Origin: Petrolisthes cinctipes
Lineage: Eukaryota > Arthropoda > Malacostraca > Decapoda > Porcellanidae
Length of the DNA stretch: 64,000 nt
Assembly: GCA_033782935.1 (NCBI GenBank)
Contig: JAWQEG010000717.1
Location: forward strand, 620,001 to 684,000
Reading direction: 5' to 3'
The notes under the pieces are model-generated. The model had not been told where the DNA came from, did no database searches, and worked only from the letters and a program-made list of their open reading frames with translations. Below are positions 26,528-37,952 of this stretch, piece by piece. Position numbers and translations under genes: made by a program. Every line of letters begins with the position of its first letter. The first letter of the stretch is position 1.

Positions 26528-28019
26528 CTGAAAATCGATCTTTTAGGTGCCCAAAAGTCGATATGTGCTTGCATCTTCTGTACCCGTTTATATCTCAAAT
26601 TCTGGCCCTAAACACCCGAAAATTCGATATTTTGGGGTCCCAGAAGCGATCTGTACATGCTTATTCCGTTTTAGAGTATTTTCAAAATTCAGGCCCAAAA
26701 CATGCTGAAAATCGATATTTTTGGTGCCCAAAGTCAATATGTGTATTCATCTTCTATACTCGTTTATATCTCAAATTCAAACTCAAAACACCCGAAAATT
26801 CGATATTTTGGGGTCCCAGAAGCGATCCGTACATGCCTACTCAGTGCTAGAATGTTTTCAAAATATAGGTTCAAAACATGCTCAAAATCGATATTTTAGG
26901 TGTCCAAAAGTCGATATGTGCATGCATCTTCTGTACTCGTTTATATCTCAAATTCAAGCTCAAAACACCCGAAAATTCGATATTTTGGGGTCCCAGAAGC
27001 GATCTGTACATGCCTACTCAGTGCTAGAATATTTTCAAAATATAGGCTCAAAACATGCTAAAAATCGATATTTTAGGTGTGTAAAGGCGATATCTCAAAT
27101 TAAGGCCCAAAACACCCGAAAATTCGATATTTTGGGGTCCCAGAAGCGATCTGTACATGCTTACTCCGTGTTAGAGTATTTTCAAAATACAGGCCCAAAA
27201 CATGCTCAAAATCGATGTTTTAGGTGCCAAAAAGTCGATATGTGCATGCATCTTCAGTACCCGTTTATATCTCAAATTCAGGCTCAAAACACCCGAAAAT
27301 TTGATATTTTGGGGTCCCAGAAGCGATCTGTACATGCCTACTCCATGTAAGAGTATTTTCAAAATACAGGCCCAAAACATGCTGAAAATCGATAATTTAG
27401 ATGCCCAAAGTCAATATGTGCATGTATCTTCTGTACCCGTTTATATCTCAAATTCAGGCTCAAAACACCCGAAAATTCAATATTTTGGGGTCCCAGAAGC
27501 AATCTGTACATGCCTACTCAGTGCTAGAATATTTTCAAAATATAGGCTAAAAACATGTTAAATATCGATATTTTAGGTGAACAAAAGTCGATATGTGCAT
27601 GCATCTTCTATACTCGTTTATATCTCAAATTCAGGCTCAAAACACCCGAAAATTCGATATTTTGGGGTCCAAGAAGCGATCTGTACATGCCTACTCAGTG
27701 CTAGAATATTTTCAAAATATAGGCTCAAAACATGCTAGAAATCGATATTTTAGATGTGTAAAGGCGATATCTCAAATTCAGGCCCAAAACACCCGAAAAT
27801 TCGATATTTTGGGGTCCCAGAAGCGATCTGTACATGCCTACTCCATGTTAGAGTATTTTCAAAATACAGGCCCAAAACATGCTCAAAATCGATGTTTTAG
27901 GTGCCAAAAAGTCGATATGTGCATGCATCTTCAATACCCGTTTATATCTCAAATTCAGACTTAAAACACCCGAAAATTCGATATTTTGGGGTCCCAGAAG
28001 CGATCTGTACATGCCTACT

Positions 28020-31000
28020 CCGTGCTAGAATGTTTTCAAAATATAGGCTCAAAACATGCTAAAAATCGATATTTTAGGTGCGTAAAGGCGATATCTCAAA
28101 TTCAGGCCCAAAACACCCGAAAATTCGATATTTTGGGGTCCCAGAAGCGATCTGTACATGCCTACTCCGTGTAAGAGTATTTTCAAAATTCAGGCCCAAA
28201 ACATGCTGAAAATCGATATTTTTGGTGCCGAAAGTCAATATGTGTATGCATCTTCTATACTCGTTTATATCTCAAATTGAGGCTCAAAACACCCGTAAAT
28301 TCGATATTTTGGGGTCCCAGAAGCGATCTGTACATGCCTACTCAGTGCTAGAATATTTTCAAAATATAGGCTCAAAACATGCTAGAAATCGATATTTTAG
28401 ATGTGTAAAGGCGATATCTCAAATTCAGGCCCAAAACACCCGAAAATTCGATATTTTGGGGTCCCAGAAGCGATTTGTACATGCCTACTCCGTGTTAGAG
28501 TATTTTCAAAATACAGGCCCAAAACATGCTCAAAATCGATGTTTTTGGTGCCAAAAAGTCGATATGTGCATGCATCTTCAATACCCGTTTATATCTCAAA
28601 TTCAGACTCAAAACACCCGAAAATTCGATATTTTGGGGTCCCAGAAGCGATCTGTACATGCCTACTCCATGTAAGAGTATTTTCAAAATACAGGCCCAAA
28701 ACATGCTGAAAATCGATAATTTAGATGCCCAAAGTCAATATGTGCATGTATCTTCTGTACCCGTTTATATCTCAAATTCAGGCTCAAAACACCCGAAAAT
28801 TCAATATTTTGGGGTCCCAGAAGCAATCTGTACATGCATACTCAGTGCTAGAATGTTTTCAAAATATAGGCTCAAAACATGCTCAAAATCGATATTTTAG
28901 GTGCCCAAAAGTCGATATGTGCATGCTTCTGCTGTACTCGTTTATATCTCAAATTCAGGCTCAAAACACCGGAAAATTCGATATTTTGGGGTCCCAGAAG
29001 CAATCTGTACATGCCTACTCAGTGCTAGAATATTTTCAAAATATAGGCTAAAAACATGCTAAAAATCGATATTTTAGGTGCCAAAAAGTCGATATTTAAA
29101 ATTCAATCCCAAAACACCCGAAACTTCGATATTTAGGGGTCCCAGAAACGATCTGTACATGCATACTCCGTGTTAGAGTATTTTCAAAATTCAGGCCCAA
29201 AACATGCTGAAAATCGATATTTTTGGTGCCCAAAGTCAATATGTGTATGCTTCTTCTATACTCGTTTATATCTCAAATTAAGGCTCAAAACGCCTGAAAA
29301 TTCGATATTTTGGGGTCCCAGAAGCGATCTCTACATGCCTACTCAGTGCTAGAATTTTTTCAAAATATAGGCTCAAAACATACTCAAAATCGATATTTTT
29401 GGTGCCCAAAGTCAATATGTGTATTCATCTTCTATACTCGTTTATATCTCAAATTCAAACTCAAAACACCCGAAAATTCGATATTTTGGGGTCCCAGAAG
29501 CGATCCGTACATGCCTACTCAGTGCTAGATTGTTTTCAAAATATAGGTTCAAAACATGCTCAAAATCGATATTTTAGGTGTCCAAAAGTCGATATGTGCA
29601 GGCATCTTCTGTACTCGTTTATATCTCAAATTCAAGCTCAAAACACCCGAAAATTCGATATTTTGGGGTCCCAGAAGCGATCTGTACATGCCTACTCAGT
29701 GCTAGAATATTTTCAAAATATAGGCTCAAAACATGCTAAAAATCGATATTTTAGGTGTGTAAAGGCGATATCTCAAATTCAGGCCCAAAACACCCGAAAA
29801 TTCGATATTTTGGGGTCCCAGAAGCGATCTGTACATGCCTACTCCGTGTTAGAGTATTTTCAAAATACAGGCCCAAAACATGCTCAAAACCGATATTTTA
29901 GGTGAACAAAAGTCGATATGTGCATGCATCTTCTGTATTCATTTATATCTCAAATTCAGGCTCAAAACACCCGAAAATTAGATATTTTGGGGTCCCAGAA
30001 GCGATCTGTACATGCCTACTCAGTGCTAGAATATTTTCAAAATATAGGCTAAAAACATGCTAAAGATCGATATTTTAGGTGCGTAAAGGCGATATCTCAA
30101 ATTCAGGCCCAAAACACTCGAAAATTCGATATTTTGGGGTCCCAGAAGCGATCTGTACATGCCTACTCCGTGTTAGAGTATTTTCAAAATTAAGGCCCAA
30201 AACATGCTGAAAATCGATATTTTTGGTGCCCAAAGTCAATATGTGTATGCATCTTCTATACTCGTTTATATCTCAAATTCAGGTTAAAAACACCCGAAAA
30301 TTCGATATTTAGGGGTCCCAGAAGCGATCTGTACATGCCTACTCAGTGCTAGAATGTTTTCAAAATATAGGCTCAAAACATGCTAAAAATCGATATTTTA
30401 GGTGCGTAAAGGCGATATCTCAAATTCAGGCCCAAAACACCCGAAAATTCGATATTTTGGGGTCCCAGAAGCGATCTGTACATGCCTACTCCGTGTAAGA
30501 GTATTTTCAAAATTCAGGCCCAAAACATGCTGAAAATCGATATTTTTGGTGCCGAAAGTCAATATGTGTATGCATCTTCTATACTCGTTTATATCTCAAA
30601 TTGAGGCTCAAAACACCCGTAAATTCAATATTTTGGGGTCCCAGAAGCGATCTGTACATGCCTACTCAGTGCTAGAATATTTTCAAAATATAGGCTCAAA
30701 ACATGCTAGAAATCGATATTTTAGATGTGTAAAGGCGATATCTCAAATTCAGGCCCAAAACACCCGAAAATTCGATATTTTGGGGTCCCAGAAGCGATTT
30801 GTACATGCCTACTCCGTGTTAGAGTATTTTCAAAATACAGGCCCAAAACATGCTCAAAATCGATGTTTTTGGTGCCAAAAAGTCGATATGTGCATGCATC
30901 TTCAATACCCGTTTATATCTCAAATTCAGACTCAAAACACCCGAAAATTCGATATTTTGGGGTCCCAGAAGCGATCTGTACATGCCTACTCCATGTAAGA

Positions 31001-34000
31001 GTATTTTCAAAATACAGGCCCAAAACATGCTGAAAATCGATAATTTAGATGCCCAAAGTCAATATGTGCATGTATCTTCTGTACCCGTTTATATCTCAAA
31101 TTCAGGCTCAAAACACCCGAAAATTCAATATTTTGGGGTCCCAGAAGCAATCTGTACATGCATACTCAGTGCTAGAATGTTTTCAAAATATAGGCTCAAA
31201 ACATGCTCAAAATCGATATTTTAGGTGCCCAAAAGTCGATATGTGCATGCTTCTGCTGTACTCGTTTATATCTCAAATTCAGGCTCAAAACACCGGAAAA
31301 TTCGATATTTTGGGGTCCCAGAAGCAATCTGTACATGCCTACTCAGTGCTAGAATATTTTCAAAATATAGGCTAAAAACATGCTAAAAATCGATATTTTA
31401 GGTGCCAAAAAGTCGATATTTAAAATTCAATCCCAAAACACCCGAAACTTCGATATTTAGGGGTCCCAGAAACGATCTGTACATGCATACTCCGTGTTAG
31501 AGTATTTTCAAAATTCAGGCCCAAAACATGCTGAAAATCGATATTTTTGGTGCCCAAAGTCAATATGTGTATGCTTCTTCTATACTCGTTTATATCTCAA
31601 ATTAAGGCTCAAAACGCCTGAAAATTCGATATTTTGGGGTCCCAGAAGCGATCTCTACATGCCTACTCAGTGCTAGAATTTTTTCAAAATATAGGCTCAA
31701 AACATACTCAAAATCGATATTTTTGGTGCCCAAAGTCAATATGTGTATTCATCTTCTATACTCGTTTATATCTCAAATTCAAACTCAAAACACCCGAAAA
31801 TTCGATATTTTGGGGTCCCAGAAGCGATCCGTACATGCCTACTCAGTGCTAGATTGTTTTCAAAATATAGGTTCAAAACATGCTCAAAATCGATATTTTA
31901 GGTGTCCAAAAGTCGATATGTGCAGGTATCTTCTGTACTCGTTTATATCTCAAATTCAAGCTCAAAACACCCGAAAATTAGATATTTTGGGGTCCCAGAA
32001 GCGATCTGTACATGCCTACTCAGTGCTAGAATATTTTCAAAATATAGGCTCAAAACATGCTAAAAATCGATATTTTAGGTGTGTAAAGGCGATATCTCAA
32101 ATTCAGGCCCAAAACACCCGAAAATTCGATATTTTGGGGTCCCAGAAGCGATCTGTACATGCCTACTCCGTGTTAGAGTATTTTCAAAATACAGGCCCAA
32201 AACATGCTCAAAATCGATGTTTTAGGTGCCAAAAAGTCGATATGTGCATGCATCTTCAGTACCCGTTTATATCTCAAATTCAGGCTCAAAACACCCGAAA
32301 ATTTGATATTTTGGGGTCCCAGAAGCGATCTGTACATGCCTACTCCATGTAAGAGTATTTTCAAAATACAGGCCCAAAACATGCTGAAAATCGATAATTT
32401 AGATGCCCAAAGTCAATATGTGCATGTATCTTCTGTACCCGTTTATATCTCAAATTCATGCTCAAAACACCCGAAAATTCAATATTTTGGGGTCCCAGAA
32501 GCAATCTGTACATGCCTACTCAGTGCTAGAATATTTTCAAAATATAGGCTAAATACATGTTAAATATCGATATTTTAGGTGCCAAAAAGTCGATATCTCA
32601 AATTAAGGCCCAAAACACCCGAAAATTCGATATTTAGGGGTCCCAGAAGCGATCTGTACATGCCTACTCCTTGTTAGAATATTTTCAAAATACAGGCCAA
32701 AAACATATAGAAAATCGATCTTTTAGGTGCCCAAAAGTCGATATGTGCATGCATCTTCTCTACCCGTTTATATCTCAAATTCTGGCCCTAAACACCCGAA
32801 AAATCGATATTTTTGGGTCCCAAAAGCGATCTGTACATGCCTACTCAGTGCTAGAATGTTTTCAAAATATAGGCTCAAAACATGCTAAAAATCGATATTT
32901 TAGGTGCCCAAAAGTCTATATGTGCATGCATCTGCTGTACTCGTTTATATCTCAAATTCAGGCTCAAAACACCGGAAAATTCGATATTTTGGGGTCCCAG
33001 AAGCAATCTGTACATGCCTACTCAGTGCTAGAATATTTTCAAAATATAGGCTAAATACATGCTAAAAATCGATATTTTAGGTGCCAAAAAGTCGATATCT
33101 AAAATTCAGTCCCAAAACACCCGAAACTTCGATATTTAGGGGTCCCAGAAACGATCTGTACATGCATACTCCGTGTTAGAGTATTTTCAAAATTCAGGCC
33201 CAAAACATGCTCAAAATCGATGTTTTAGGTGCCAAAAAGTCGATATGTGCATGCATCTTCAATACCCGTTTATATCTCAAATTCAGACTCAAAACACCCG
33301 AAAATTCGATATTTTGGGGTCCCAGAAGCGATCTGTACATGCCTACTCCATGTAAGAGTATTTTCAAAATACAGGCCCAAAACATGCTGAAAATCGATAA
33401 TTTAGATGCCCAAAGTCAATATGTGCATGTATCTTCTGTACCCGTTTATATCTCAAATTCAGGCTCAAAATACCCGAAAATTCAATATTTTGGGGTCTCA
33501 GAAGCAATCTGTACATGCATACTCAGTGCTAGAATGTTTTCAAAATATAGGCTCAAAACATGCTCAAAATCGATATTTTAGGTGCCCAAAAGTCGATATG
33601 TGCATGCTTCTGCTGTACTCGTTTATATCTCAAATTCAGGCTCAAAACACCGGAAAATTCGATATTTTGGGGTCCCAGAAGCAATCTGTACATGCCTACT
33701 CAGTGCTAGAATATTTTCAAAATATAGGCTAAAAACATGCTAAAAATCGATATTTTAGGTGCCAAAAAGTCGATATCTAAAATTCAATCCCAAAACACCC
33801 GAAACTTCGATATTTAGGGGTCCCAGAAACGATCTGTACATGCATACTCCGTGTTAGAGTATTTTCAAAATTCAGGCCCAAAACATGCTGAAAATAGATA
33901 TTTTTGGTGCTCAAAGTCAATATGTGTATGCTTCTTCTATACTCGTTTATATCTCAAATTAAGTTTCAAAACGCCTGAAAATTCGATATTTTGGGGTCCC

Positions 34001-36420
34001 AGAAGCGATCTGTACATGCCTACTCAGTGCTAGAATTTTTTCAAAATATAGGCTCAAAACATACTCAAAATCGATATTTTTGGTGCCCAAAGTCAATATG
34101 TGTATTCATCTTCTATACTCGTTTATATCTCAAATTCAAACTCAAAACACCCGAAAATTCGATATTTTGGGGTCCCAGAAGCGATCCGTACATGCCTACT
34201 CAGTGCTAGAATGTTTTCAAAATATAGGTTCAAAACATGCTCAAAATCGATATTTTAGGTGTCCAAAAGTCGATATGTGCAGGCATCTTCTGTACTCGTT
34301 TATATCTCAAATTCAAGCTCAAAACACCCGAAAATTCGATATTTTGGGGTCCCAGAAGCGATCTGTACATGCCTACTCAGTGCTAGAATATTTTCAAAAT
34401 ATAGGCTCAAAACATGCTAAAAATCGATATTTTAGGTGTGTAAAGGCGATATCTCAAATTCTGGCCCAAAACACCCGAAAATTCGATATTTTGGGGTCCC
34501 AGAAGCGATCTGTACATGCCTACTCCGTGTTAGAGTATTTTCAAAATACAGGCCCAAAACATGCTCAAAATCGATGTTTTAGGTGCCAAAAAGTCGATAT
34601 GTGCATGCATCTTCAGTACCCGTTTATATCTCAAATTCAGGCTCAAAACACCCGAAAATTTGATATTTTGGGGTCCCAGAAGCGATCTGTACATGCCTAC
34701 TCCATGTAAGAGTATTTTCAAAATACAGGCCCAAAACATGCTGAAAATCGATAATTTAGATGCCCAAAGTCAATATGTGCATGTATCTTCTGTACCCGTT
34801 TATATCTCAAATTCATGCTCAAAACACCCGAAAATTCAATATTTTGGGGTCCCAGAAGCAATCTGTACATGCCTACTCAGTGCTAGAATATTTTCAAAAT
34901 ATAGGCTAAATACATGTTAAATATCGATATTTTAGGTGCCAAAAAGTCGATATCTCAAATTAAGGCCCAAAACACCCGAAAATTCGATATTTAGGGGTCC
35001 CAGAAGCGATCTGTACATGCCTACTTGTTAGAATATTTTCAAAATACAGGCCAAAAACATATAGAAAATCGATCTTTTAGGTGCCCAAAAGTCGATATGT
35101 GCATGCATCTTCTCTACCCGTTTATATCTCAAATTCTGGCCCTAAACACCCGAAAAATCGATATTTTTGTGTCCCAAAAGCGATCTGTACATGCCTACTC
35201 AGTGCTAGAATGTTTTCAAAATATAGGCTCAAAACATGCTCAAAATCGATATTTTAGGTGCCTAAAAGTCGATATGTGCATGCATCTGCTGTACTCGTTT
35301 ATATATCAAATTCAAGCTCAAAACACCGGAAAATTCGATATTTTGGGGTCCCAGAAGCATTCTGTACATGCCTACTCAGTGCTAGAATATTTTCAAAATA
35401 TAGGCTAAATACATGCTAAAAATCGATATTTTAGGTGCCAAAAAGTCGATATCTAAAATTCAGTCCCAAAACACCCGAAACTTCGTTATTTAGGGGTCCC
35501 AGAAACGATCTGTACATGCATACTCCGTGTTAGAATATTTTTATAATTCAGGCCCAAAACATGCTGAAAATCGATATTTTTGGTGCCCAAAGTCAATATG
35601 TGTATGCTTCTTCTATACTCGTTTATATCTCAAATTAAGGCTTAAAACGCCTGAAAATTCGATATTTTGGGGTCCCAGAAGCGATCTGTACATGCCTACT
35701 CAGTGCTAGAATTTTTTCAAAATATAGGCTCAAAACATACTCAAAATCGATATTTTTGGTGCCCAAAGTCAATATGTGTATTCATCTTCTATACTCGTTT
35801 ATATCTCAAATTCAAACTCAAAACACCCGAAAATTCGATATTTTGGGGTCCCAGAAGCGATCCGTACATGCCTACTCAGTGCTAGAATGTTTTCAAAATA
35901 TAGGTTCAAAACATGCTCAAAATCGATATTTTAGGTGTCCAAAAGTCGATATGTGCAGGCATCTTCTGTACTCGTTTATATCTCAAATTCAAGCTCAAAA
36001 CACCCGAAAATTCGATATTTTGGGGTCCCAGAAGCGATCTGTACATGCCTACTCAGTGCTAGAATATTTTCAAAATATAGGCTCAAAACATGCTAAAAAT
36101 CGATATTTTAGGTGTGTAAAGGCAAAATCTCAAATTCAGGCCCAAAACACCCGAAAATTCGATATTTTGGGGTCCCAGAAGCGATCTGTACATGCCTACT
36201 CCGTGTTAGATTTTTTTTTAAATACAGGCCCAAAACATGCTCAAAATCGATGTTTTAGGTGCCAAAAAGTCGATATGTGCATGCATCTTCAGTACCCGTT
36301 TATATCTCAAATTCAGGCTCAAAACACCCGAAAATTCAATATTTTGGGGTCCCAGAAGCAATCTGTACATGCCTACTCAGTGCTAGAATATTTTCAAAAT
36401 ATTTGCTAAAAACATGTTAA
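28020..36420. repeat. Block A HOR-like unit of 2.32-2.36 kb, about 3-4 copies
   Basis: Sequence at about 28020-29885 recurs at 30344-32209 with an offset of 2,324 bp. Sequence from 30850 recurs from 33207 (2,357 bp), and 32671 and 33173 recur at 35025 and 35527 (2,354 bp). A further partial overlap has an offset of 1,676 bp (33851 to 35527, 34080 to 35756, 34561 to 36237). The first copy carries a private segment at about 29886-30343. Offsets differ by small indels and whole-monomer changes, so this is an imperfect HOR. It lies just left of the regular 2.29-kb HOR block but has different monomer types. Confidence 0.8.
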
Positions 36421-37939
36421 ATATCGATATTTTAGGTGCCAGAAAGTCGATATCTCAAATTAAGGCCCAAAACACCCGAAAATTCGATATTTAGGGGTCC
36501 CAGAAGCGATCTGTACATGCCTACTACTTGTTAGGATATTTTCAAAATACAGGCCAAAAACATATAAAAAATCGATCTTTTAGGTGCCCAAAAGTCGATA
36601 TGTGCATGCATCTTCTCTCCCCGTTTATATCTCAAATTCTGGCCCTAAACACCCGAAAATTCGATATTTTTGTGTCCCAAAAGCGATCTGTACATGCCTA
36701 CTCAGTGCTAGAATGTTTTCAAAATATAGGCTCATAACATGCTCAAAACCGATATTTTAGGTGAACAAAAGTCGATATGTGCATGCATCTTCTGTATTCA
36801 TTTATATCACAAATTCAAGCTCAAAACACCCGAAAATTCTATATTTTGGGGTCCCAGAAGCGATCTGTACATGCCTATTCAGTGCTAGAATATTTTCAAA
36901 ATATAGGCTCAAAACATGCTAGAAAAAGATATTTTAGGTGCTTAAAGGCGATATCTCAAATTCAGGCCCAAAACACCCGAAAATTCGATATTTTGGGGTC
37001 CCAGAAGCGATCTGTACATGCCTACTCCGTGTTAGAGTATTTTCAAAATACAGGCCCAAAACATGCTCAAAATCGATGTTTTAGGTGCCAAAAAGTCGAT
37101 ATGTGCATGCATCTTCAATACCCATTTATATCACAAATTCAGACTCAAAACACCCGAAAATTCGATATTTTGGGGTCCCAGAAGCGATCTGTACATGCCT
37201 ACTCCATGTAAGAGTATTTTCAAAATACAGGCCCAAAACATGCTGAAAATCGATAATTTAGATGCCCAAAGTCAATATGTGCATGTATCTTCTGTACCCG
37301 TTTATATCTCAAATTCAGGCTCAAAACACCCGAAAATTTAATATTTTGGGGACCCAGAAGCAATCTGTACATGCTTACTCCGTTTTAGAGTATTTTCAAA
37401 ATTTAGGCCCAAAACATGCTGAAAATCGATATTTTTGGTGCATAAGTCAATATGTGTATGCTTCTTCTATACTCGTTTATATCTCAAATTAAGGCTCAAA
37501 ACGCCTGAAAATTCGGTATTTTGGGGTCCCAGAAGGTATCTGTACATGCCTACTCAGTGCTAGAATTTTTTCAAAATATAGGCTCAAAACATACTCAAAA
37601 TCGATATTTTTGGTGCCCAAAGTCAATATGTGTATTCATCTTCTATACTCGTTTATATCTCAAATTCAAGCTCAAAACACCCGAAAATTCGATATTTTGG
37701 GGTCCCAGAAGCGATCTGTACATGCCTACTCCTTGTTAGAATATTTTCAAAATACAGGCCAAAAACATATAGAAAATCGATCTCTTAGGTGCCCAAAAGT
37801 AGATATGTGCATGCATCTTCTCTACCCTTTTATATTTCAAATTCTGGCCCTAAACACCCGAAAATTCGATATTTTTGGGTCCCAAAAGCGATCTGTACAT
37901 GCCTACTCAGTGCTAGAATGTTTTCAAAATATAGGCCCA
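36150..37939. repeat. Variant-rich end of block A
   Basis: The last 1.8 kb before the junction carries many private changes. Examples are GTGTTAGATTTTTTTTTAAA near 36204-36223, TAAAGGCAAAATCTC near 36116, CTAGAAAAAGATATTTTAGG near 36919, GCATAAGTCAATATG with missing bases near 37440, and AGAAGGTATCTG near 37532. Several elements remain readable but sequence quality relative to consensus is lower than in the interior of block A. No foreign insertion is present. Confidence 0.68.
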
Positions 37940-37940
37940 A
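37880..37940. other. Junction between satellite block A and block B
   Basis: Left of this interval the sequence has block A signatures: TTCTGGCCCTAAACACCCG at about 37842-37860 and TCCCAAAAGCGATCTG at about 37880-37895. From about 37937 it reads GCCCAAAACATGCTAAATA, the block B landmark context. After it no block A signature or short monomer returns. The change keeps the monomer phase and lies in or beside the ATTTTCAAAAT dyad. This suggests homologous unequal exchange between related monomers, but point mutation blurs the exact crossover. Confidence 0.72.
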
Positions 37941-37952
37941 AACATGCTAAAT

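Larger units (their letters stand above)
1..37930. repeat. Block A: heterogeneous satellite with 177- and 147/148-bp monomers
   Basis: This block is marked by TATTTTGGGGTCCCAG, CCCAAAAGTCG and frequent 29-bp-deleted short monomers. It also carries a 176-bp variant class with TTTTTGGTGCCCAAAGTCAA that resembles block B. No single HOR period runs through it. It is a chain of local segmental duplications with unequal unit sizes, annotated separately. Stretches without their own entry (for example 1-4256, 13568-16369, 17370-18409, 21360-23579 and 26528-28019) hold the same monomers in orders that are not simple two-copy tandems. No gene was found. Confidence 0.93.

Noticed and set aside
36205..36225. 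Poly(T) run as a retroposition tail or terminator
   Set aside because: It is a point-mutated version of the ATTTTCAAAAT box in its normal place within a monomer, with normal satellite on both sides.
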